Origin: Saccharomyces paradoxus
Lineage: Eukaryota; Ascomycota; Saccharomycetes; Saccharomycetales; Saccharomycetaceae
Assembly (NCBI RefSeq): GCF_002079055.1
Contig: NC_047502.1
Location: 434,001 to 498,000 of the forward strand
Length of the DNA: 64,000 nt
Direction: 5' to 3'
The translations under genes and the position numbers were made by a program. The notes below the pieces were generated by a model, which did no database searches, had not been told where the DNA came from, and saw nothing but the letters and a program-made list of their open reading frames with translations. Within the stretch, counting starts at the first letter, position 1, and every line of letters starts with the position of its first letter. Shown here one piece after another: positions 55,021-64,000 of the stretch.

Positions 55021-56892
55021 TTATTTTAAAGCATCGATTAAAATCAAATGGGCAATAAATCTCCTCATTCTAATCGCATCTCTATAATCAAAATCCAATG
55101 GAGCATCCGCACTACCATAGAGAGTATTCATACAGACGTAAATACCACAGTCATAGCCATTTGGTTGCTGTGGACAATCCAAATGAATCAAATCAAAGTC
55201 TTCCCCTATTGTATGCTTACTTTCCTCTATAACATACTTTTGTAAATCAGTCAGTATAGCGAAACTCATAGCATTCGGACCATTGGATAATGAATCTACG
55301 TAGGCTATAGTTTTCTTTTTTAAATCGATTATACCCAATGCCCAGTGAGATTGGTTTAAATTTATTGGTGTGAAGATTTTATCAAGTTTATCAAGTTGCG
55401 TCTTCTTCCTTTTCATCCACCTCCGAACGCCTTGATAACCTCTCTCTGATAAATTAGTGTAGAAAAACGAATTAAATGCTACTGTATTAGGAGTCGACTT
55501 TTCAATATATTTCATAAAGAACTCAATGATTGTGTCATTTAGCCACCTTCTTGGTGCCAAGGTCTTAAAATCACGTACAGTTATCTCTATATTATCTCTA
55601 TTCATTAACTGGGCATTTTCTCTGGATGCCAATGCTTTTTGTACTTGGGCGTCGTCTTTTTCATTCAGTTCAGGTACCAATTTCTTTTTAACCAATTGCT
55701 CTTTCTTTTTCTTAAGATCTTCTTGAATCTTCTTCCTTTCATTTAAAATTTCGTTATATCTCTTAAAGTCCCTTTCAAATTCTAATATAGATTTATCAAA
55801 TTTCAACTTTTGATTTAAATAATCCTTATGTTTTCTTTCTAAAGAAGATATCTTCTTTTCTTTAACAAATACTAAATCATCATCATTTTCATTTCTTGTC
55901 TGTAGTCTGTTCTTGTTGTTGTTCTCAATTAAAATTGTTTTGATCTTTTCAGTTAAGTCTATTATAGACTTTTTCAAGCTAGTATCTTTTGCCCTATCCA
56001 AATCCATTAATCTTAACTGTCTTTCCCTTTCATCTTTTAATATTTTTGGAACTTTATATTCTCCATTGAATATCTGTCGTAAATACGTTACTTCTTCAGA
56101 TTGCGCTCTCGACACCAGTTTAGTATTATTAATGTTCTGTTTTGCAACCTTACTTTTTCTGATAAAAGCTGTCCCATACTGCCGCCTATCGAAGCTATTC
56201 TGATCAGAAGTGCTATTTTCTGAGTTAGAACCAATGGCACTTGTCTTCCACTTATTCCAACCAAAAGGATCTCTCGAAAAAGTTATGCTATTTTCTCTAT
56301 CATGGCTACTTTCTTGAGAAGTCGGAAAGCTGACCGGTGAGCTTAAAAGTCCCCCCATATCTTCACTTTCAATTTTTCTCCTTTTTTTTGGTGAAACCCA
56401 CATCGAAGTATCGAACTTGCGTTTTCCTATATCTGTGGGATACTCTTCACGTATACGATATGATACGTTACTACTCCTGCTTCCAGAGCTTCTGCTCCCA
56501 GCGTCGCTGCTACCGCTCGTATCAACTTCAGCAGTATCGGCATTGCGAGGTTCATTTTTCACAAATGTGTGCCATAAGTACCTACCCGAATTCCAGAGGG
56601 TTTCTCTTAAACCTTCTATAAGACCGCCTCTATTAACGCTCTCTGACCCATCTTTTACTGCTTCTTCCATTGATAAAACACGGCGGTCGTTTAGATAATT
56701 GAATCTTGACGTATTGGTTCTTTTTTTATGAATACCACTGAAACTGGCTGATCTTCTGGACTCAGAGGGTTTGTTCAATGACCGGTGATTAGGATAATAC
56801 CTATATGTAGAAATTGGAGAGAATAAGGGGGAGTAGGGTCTCTTTTTATGATACTGTAATGTGTTCCGGTGCTTATCTACTTCAACTGACAT
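55021..56892 (-). CDS. ULP1: Ulp1, SUMO protease
   Basis: The product is 623 residues (S. cerevisiae Ulp1 is 621). It is a C48 cysteine protease at nuclear pores that matures Smt3 and removes it from targets; essential for G2/M. The catalytic domain fills the last about 220 residues: ITVRDFKTLAPRRWLNDTIIEFFMKYI, His in NQSHWALGII (about 516), Asp in AYVDSLS (about 533), the oxyanion Gln and Cys in CPQQPNGYDCGIYVC (about 576-582). A coiled coil precedes it (about 310-415, Lys/Glu-rich). The N-terminal half is basic and disordered, matching the karyopherin-binding, pore-anchoring region. Confidence 0.96.
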   Translation of the reverse strand: MSVEVDKHRNTLQYHKKRPYSPLFSPISTYRYYPNHRSLNKPSESRRSASFSGIHKKRTNTSRFNYLNDRRVLSMEEAVKDGSESVNRGGLIEGLRETLWNSGRYLWHTFVKNEPRNADTAEVDTSGSSDAGSRSSGSRSSNVSYRIREEYPTDIGKRKFDTSMWVSPKKRRKIESEDMGGLLSSPVSFPTSQESSHDRENSITFSRDPFGWNKWKTSAIGSNSENSTSDQNSFDRRQYGTAFIRKSKVAKQNINNTKLVSRAQSEEVTYLRQIFNGEYKVPKILKDERERQLRLMDLDRAKDTSLKKSIIDLTEKIKTILIENNNKNRLQTRNENDDDLVFVKEKKISSLERKHKDYLNQKLKFDKSILEFERDFKRYNEILNERKKIQEDLKKKKEQLVKKKLVPELNEKDDAQVQKALASRENAQLMNRDNIEITVRDFKTLAPRRWLNDTIIEFFMKYIEKSTPNTVAFNSFFYTNLSERGYQGVRRWMKRKKTQLDKLDKIFTPINLNQSHWALGIIDLKKKTIAYVDSLSNGPNAMSFAILTDLQKYVIEESKHTIGEDFDLIHLDCPQQPNGYDCGIYVCMNTLYGSADAPLDFDYRDAIRMRRFIAHLILIDALK

Positions 56893-57229
56893 TATTCTAT
56901 GATATCTAAAAGGTCAGAGGAAGAAGAGAAAAAAGACTGAAATAAAATCAGATATTAACGAATAAGTCTAATTATCAAAGCCAATTTGTCAAACCGAAAA
57001 CAAAAATGTCAGCTCTTGTGATCTGCTTTGACTATTGAACCCGTCTTCTCATTACGTGCATTTCAAATTTTTGAAAATAAAAAGAGGCGGCCGGCACCAG
57101 CTGAAGGCTGCTTAATATGATTTGATACGGAAGTGTAATATAAATAGATAGATAATAATTAGTCAATTACGATCGTAATTGATACTGGTGTAATATATAT
57201 ATATATATATGAAAAGGTACTCATGGTTC
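56893..57229. promoter_or_regulatory. ULP1 promoter and VTC3 3' flank
   Basis: Two minus-strand genes are separated by 337 bp. A (TA)n run at about 57192-57210 lies 20 bp beyond the VTC3 stop and is a likely 3'-end efficiency element. Confidence 0.45.
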
Positions 57230-60374
<3,145 letters not shown>

Positions 60375-61487
60375 ATGGATTTCACGTCTGATACGACGAA
60401 TTCGCACGACACATCTAATTCGCACTTAAGTCTGGAAGACGCTGTGGGCCCACATCAAGCTGGTGAAGTGGACGCAAACATTGATGAGGACGAGAAACAA
60501 CAACTATCGCTATTGAACGATGAAGAGTTACGCGGCTTGAAGCTACAGGAAGAGAAGGAAGCCTTGTTGACAAGGAGAAATACTCTTTTGCAAGAAATCC
60601 AGACATACCAAAATATCTTAATGAAAGAAAATGCTGGTAAGAAACCTAAAAATGGTGATATCCTGCAAAATGATATTACACAAGATTTTCTTGATTTAAT
60701 CTCGATTTCATCTTCCAACCCCAATTTGGCGATAAACGACCGCAAGCGAGTCGAGAGTATCAATGGGCTAACTAATTTGCAAAAAGAACTGGTAACGAAA
60801 TACGACACGTTACCTTTGTTAAATATGAATCTACGCCTAAGTTATTTAAGAGATCACACGTACCCGCATCTTCAAGTTTCTGTGCAATCCAGAGACAGGA
60901 TGCATAACGATGGAATTGAGGTTTTGGTGGTCAATTATAAATTCTGCAGAAATACGATGAATCCTTTCGAAATTCAGTACAAAATGTTCTACAAATTTGA
61001 AGATTCCACATTACTGAAGTGGGAAATCCTACGAATTTCCACAAACGTTAGACTGAAAGCCAAGCAATTACTGGCAACGCGTAATTTCCAGAAGTGCCTA
61101 TTAAGCCTTTATGAATTTGATAAGATCAAATCCAGAAAAACCGGGATTTTCCAAAATTTAATCAACTTATTGAAAAGGAAAACCAAATGTTATTTGATGA
61201 ATAATGGTGACTCATTGGTCATCGAAAGAGTTATCAGAGAAGGAGGACTCACAACATTAAAATTGCAGATTAATTTTATCATTGTAATGCCTGGTGAGAG
61301 GGGTAAACCTCGTAATTGCTTCCTGCCTATGAGTAAAATCTCAATAACGTTATGGAAGGGTGGAGAAAGATTCAACCAAATGGATTTGGACGAGATATGC
61401 TACGGACTAATCAAGGAATATGGTGTGGGAACCGGGTTAAAGGAAATCTGCAATGTTTGTTTATTTCCGGACATTTACGCCAGATGA
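60375..61487 (+). CDS. CTF19: Ctf19, COMA kinetochore subunit
   Basis: The product is 370 residues (S. cerevisiae Ctf19 is 369). It is the CENP-P orthologue; with Mcm21, Okp1 and Ame1 it forms the COMA complex of the inner kinetochore and recruits cohesin loader and the passenger complex. The N-terminal about 30 residues are flexible. A coiled coil at about 40-85 (LSLLNDEELRGLKLQEEKEALL) is followed by tandem RWD domains (about 130-370; LQVSVQSRDRMHNDGIEVLVVNY, LKLQINFIIVMPGERG). The last 27 nucleotides overlap the 3' end of IRC15 on the other strand. Confidence 0.95.
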   Translation: MDFTSDTTNSHDTSNSHLSLEDAVGPHQAGEVDANIDEDEKQQLSLLNDEELRGLKLQEEKEALLTRRNTLLQEIQTYQNILMKENAGKKPKNGDILQNDITQDFLDLISISSSNPNLAINDRKRVESINGLTNLQKELVTKYDTLPLLNMNLRLSYLRDHTYPHLQVSVQSRDRMHNDGIEVLVVNYKFCRNTMNPFEIQYKMFYKFEDSTLLKWEILRISTNVRLKAKQLLATRNFQKCLLSLYEFDKIKSRKTGIFQNLINLLKRKTKCYLMNNGDSLVIERVIREGGLTTLKLQINFIIVMPGERGKPRNCFLPMSKISITLWKGGERFNQMDLDEICYGLIKEYGVGTGLKEICNVCLFPDIYAR

Positions 61488-62960
61488 TGTTTCATTCGCC
61501 ATTGCCAATTGAACAGCCTGCTTAAAAGATTCCGATAAGCTTGGGTGAGGGAATGATACTTTGAAGATATCACGAGCAGTAAGGCCGAGCGACACCGCCA
61601 TCGACGCCTGCGACAGCAATTCATTTGCATCGTCGTTTATCATATGAACGCCTAATATTTTCATGTTACGAGAATCTATCAAGACTTTGATGAAAGAAGA
61701 AATTGTAGTGTTCTCTTTCTGCGATAGTAACGTGTTGTATCTAACGTTCTGTGAGAAGAAAGCCTTACCTTTTTGATATGGGATGCGTGACTCTGCTAGC
61801 TCCTCCTCAGTGCGCCCGACCCAGCCAATTTGGGGCTGGCAGTACAACACATTTGGTGGGAAACCACAACTCGAGGTTTCGATGGATTCTGTGCAGCCTA
61901 TCGATTGAATAGCCCTTATAGCCTGTTGTTCCGCTTTTAACGCCAACATGGGGCCCAGGGTGACGTCTCCGATGGGTTTGATGTGGGGGTACTTTAGCAG
62001 ACTTTGAGTTTGTACATCGACGTTTTCCACAAAATCCCGTTCGTCTAGGCCAATATTAGAAATATCTAAGTCCTTTAGCAGGGGACGTCTTCCAATAGAA
62101 ACCATCAACACATCGCAGTGATGTATGTGTGTTTTCTTCGACAGTTTGTCAATCAGCGTGACGCTCAGCTGACCGGCAGAATCAGTTTTCGCGAATTGCA
62201 CTCTAGTATTTAATTGAAACACTATACCTTGAGACTGCAAGAGAGTCTTGGTGGCAGATGCCAACTCATTATCCATATTTTGACAGATCTCGCCTTGAGA
62301 CTCGACGATGGTAACCCGGGAGCCCAAATTATTGAATATACATGCGATTTCCAGTCCAATTGTACCTCCGCCCATGATAGTAAAACGCGAAGGTATGTAA
62401 TCCAGCGACAAAGCTTTATCGGATGAGACTATCTTATCATCATCTATCACAACGCCAGGACACTCAATAACCGCAGATCCAGTCGCCACAACGATATATT
62501 TCGCTTCTACGATGAATTCGTCCACGCCCTGCTGAGCAATCTTAACGCGGTGAGAGTCTTCAAAAGCAGCCGTGCCTTTATACACAGTAACATTATTTTT
62601 AGATAGCTCGCGTTTATACACATTGCCCAACTCTTCTATATTATGTTTAAGTGCACTCTGGGCTGCCCGCATATCAAATTTTGCAGAAAGTAGCTTCACG
62701 CCACGTTCCTCAATTTGTTCTCGCTGTTGTAGCAGCCGATAAAGATAAGACTCATCTAACAAGGTCTTGGACGGGACCGCTCCATTAACAAAGTATGTGC
62801 CTCCTAGCGAGGCACGCTGGTCGACACAGGCCGTGTGTAGGCCCGTCTGTGACGCCTGCATAGCCGCAGTAAAGCCACCAGGCCCGCATCCAATTACCAG
62901 GAGATCGTAAACTGCGACGATATTCTCCATTGTATTTTTTATGCCGTTCTCGGTTCCCAT
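61461..62960 (-). CDS. IRC15: Irc15, dihydrolipoamide dehydrogenase-like microtubule protein
   Basis: The product is 499 residues, the S. cerevisiae Irc15 length. Irc15 is a microtubule-associated protein affecting microtubule dynamics, kinetochore tension and recombination-centre levels. The fold is that of pyridine-nucleotide disulfide reductases: FAD motif VIGCGPGGFTAAMQA (about 22-36), the second dinucleotide motif MGGGTIGLEIACIF, IGRRPLL, the FAD-binding KPIGDVTLGPMLA, and a C-terminal interface motif FPHPSLSES. The redox pair Cys-x4-Cys is absent: the site reads GGTYFVNGAVPSK. Catalysis of disulfide exchange is therefore not expected. It is much more diverged from S. cerevisiae than its neighbours. 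Confidence 0.95.
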   Translation of the reverse strand: MGTENGIKNTMENIVAVYDLLVIGCGPGGFTAAMQASQTGLHTACVDQRASLGGTYFVNGAVPSKTLLDESYLYRLLQQREQIEERGVKLLSAKFDMRAAQSALKHNIEELGNVYKRELSKNNVTVYKGTAAFEDSHRVKIAQQGVDEFIVEAKYIVVATGSAVIECPGVVIDDDKIVSSDKALSLDYIPSRFTIMGGGTIGLEIACIFNNLGSRVTIVESQGEICQNMDNELASATKTLLQSQGIVFQLNTRVQFAKTDSAGQLSVTLIDKLSKKTHIHHCDVLMVSIGRRPLLKDLDISNIGLDERDFVENVDVQTQSLLKYPHIKPIGDVTLGPMLALKAEQQAIRAIQSIGCTESIETSSCGFPPNVLYCQPQIGWVGRTEEELAESRIPYQKGKAFFSQNVRYNTLLSQKENTTISSFIKVLIDSRNMKILGVHMINDDANELLSQASMAVSLGLTARDIFKVSFPHPSLSESFKQAVQLAMANETSSGVNVRK

Positions 62961-63722
62961 TTTCAGAAATGCTCAATATTATATCATCTTTCTCTCTTCC
63001 TCTCTCGTTAAAATGGTGCGCATGTTAAATAGCCGCCGAGAGAACAAAACCATGCGCACAGGTCTGGGTGTACCCCCTACCTGAGTGTTCCACCCAGTCC
63101 TCGTCGGAGGATGACGCCACCGCACCCAGATTCCCCACAGAAACAACCGCATAAATTTCTTCTAACCCGGAACTGACGTTTATCGTGATATGCACTTCGA
63201 GTATCTCCGATTACGAACGACGCCACCCCTCCTCCCCAAAAGCACCGAGAAAAGATTTTTTAAAACTGAACGCTGATTGACTTTCCGTCTTATTACCACT
63301 ATGCATTATTGTTGTTTCTGTTGTTGTTGTTGTTGCCAGTGGTAATCATATTCACATTGCGTTTTGGTCATAACCACCTTCCGGTATTCATCATTCGTAT
63401 TGAATAACAATAATTTATACCGCAATACACTACACGGCAAGGCAACTGATTACACTTTGTTTACCTTATTTTTTTATTATTTATTTTTCTAAAAAATTAC
63501 TGTTGTGTGGCTCTATCCTTATTACACCATCTCTGCTTTGGCATTTCGCGTTGTTTCCCCCCACGGATTGCAGATTATTGTTCACTAAGTAATAATCACT
63601 GACTGGCGGCTATTCCTATTACACTCATTATTCTTATATTTTTCTTTTTTTATCTCTATTCTCTTTCTTTTCGTGTCTTATAATAATAATAATAATAATA
63701 ATAAAAATAGTAATAAATAAAG
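62961..63722. promoter_or_regulatory. Divergent IRC15/SWI1 promoter with Abf1 site and AAT repeat
   Basis: CGTTTATCGTGAT at 63177-63189 is a match to the Abf1 consensus on the minus strand (RTCRYnnnnnACG). A (ATA)n run at 63680-63703 lies in the presumed SWI1 leader about 20 bp before the ATG. GTT repeats occur near 63310-63335. The T-rich segment at 63465-63490 is a possible nucleosome-free tract. Confidence 0.5.
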
Positions 63723-64000
63723 ATGGATTTCTTTAATTTGAATAATAATAATAATAATAATAATACTAATAACAATAATAGTACAGGAAATAGTAACAAT
63801 ACTAATAACAACAATACAAATGCCGGAGCCAGTAGTGTGGACGATTTCCAGAATTTTTTCGACCCAAAATCTTTTGACCAGAATTTGGATTCCAATAACA
63901 ACAACAATAACAACAATGATAACAATAACAGTAACACAACAGCTTCCGGTTCGAACTTTACTTCTCCAACAGCAGTGGTGAATAATGCCGGTACTGCTAA
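63723..64000 (+). CDS. SWI1: Swi1, SWI/SNF subunit (5' part only)
   Basis: An open frame starts at ATG 63723 (MDFFNLNNNN) and runs off the window after 92 codons. It matches the N-terminus of Swi1, an ARID-containing subunit of the SWI/SNF chromatin remodeller. Only the Asn-rich N-terminal part is present, including the block SSVDDFQNFFDPKSFDQNLDSN shared with S. cerevisiae. This region is the prion-forming domain of [SWI+] in S. cerevisiae. Here the first Asn run is eight codons of AAT, and the Asn/Thr tracts before SSVDDF look shorter than in S. cerevisiae. Confidence 0.93.
   Translation, partial: MDFFNLNNNNNNNNTNNNNSTGNSNNTNNNNTNAGASSVDDFQNFFDPKSFDQNLDSNNNNNNNNDNNNSNTTASGSNFTSPTAVVNNAGTA

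Overview
The window is nuclear DNA of a budding yeast of the genus Saccharomyces. Gene order and protein sequences match the left arm of S. cerevisiae chromosome XVI from the 3' end of LEE1 to the 5' end of SWI1, with nothing missing or inserted that I can recognise. Many proteins differ from the S. cerevisiae sequences I remember: Irc15, Dig1, Ism1 and Rad1 visibly, and the low-complexity tracts of Sks1, Ssn3, Dig1 and Swi1 have different lengths. A close relative such as S. paradoxus or S. mikatae is therefore more likely than S. cerevisiae itself, but I cannot fix the species. I saw no tRNA gene, snoRNA, centromere, LTR or transposon.

Layout: LEE1 end (+), KTR6 (-), OAZ1 (+, programmed +1 frameshift), ARL3 (+), MNN9 (-), DIG1 (-), CAM1 (+), SGF11 (+), ELC1 (-), VPS16 (+), NOP4 (+), SSN3 (-), YPL041C/MRX11 (-), ISM1 (-), YPL039W (+), MET31 (+), EGD1 (-), PMA2 (+), YPL034W (+), SRL4 (-), SVL3 (-), PHO85 (-, one intron), TRM44 (+), SUV3 (+), ERG10 (+), SMA1 (+), SKS1 (-), RMI1 (+), MET12 (-), RAD1 (+), ECM23 (+), ULP1 (-), VTC3 (-), CTF19 (+), IRC15 (-), SWI1 start (+). 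Genes are mostly intron-free, 200-600 bp apart, with longer promoter gaps upstream of PMA2, SKS1/RMI1 and ECM23.

The most striking observation is at YPL034W. The only in-frame ATG of its long open frame falls inside the conserved KIGMT motif, yet the frame stays open for about 100 codons upstream and encodes the missing front of a GIY-YIG/T5orf172 (DUF1766, Mug113-like) protein. A short frame beginning ATG-AGA-TGT enters this open frame through CTT-AGG-C, the exact +1 frameshift heptamer known from Ty1 and ABP140. The predicted product is 267 residues with a complete Cys/Cys/Cys/His cluster. OAZ1, in the same window, uses the other classic yeast +1 site, GCG-TGA-C.

Functional links inside the window: PHO85 encodes the kinase that restrains Pho4, and the VTC3 promoter carries a cluster of Pho4-type sites. 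YPL039W shows a faint Pho80/Pcl-like cyclin-box pattern. DIG1, SSN3, SGF11 and SWI1 are transcription regulators; KTR6 and MNN9 act in Golgi mannosylation; ISM1, SUV3 and YPL041C are mitochondrial; RAD1 and RMI1 act in DNA repair; MET31 and MET12 belong to methionine metabolism.
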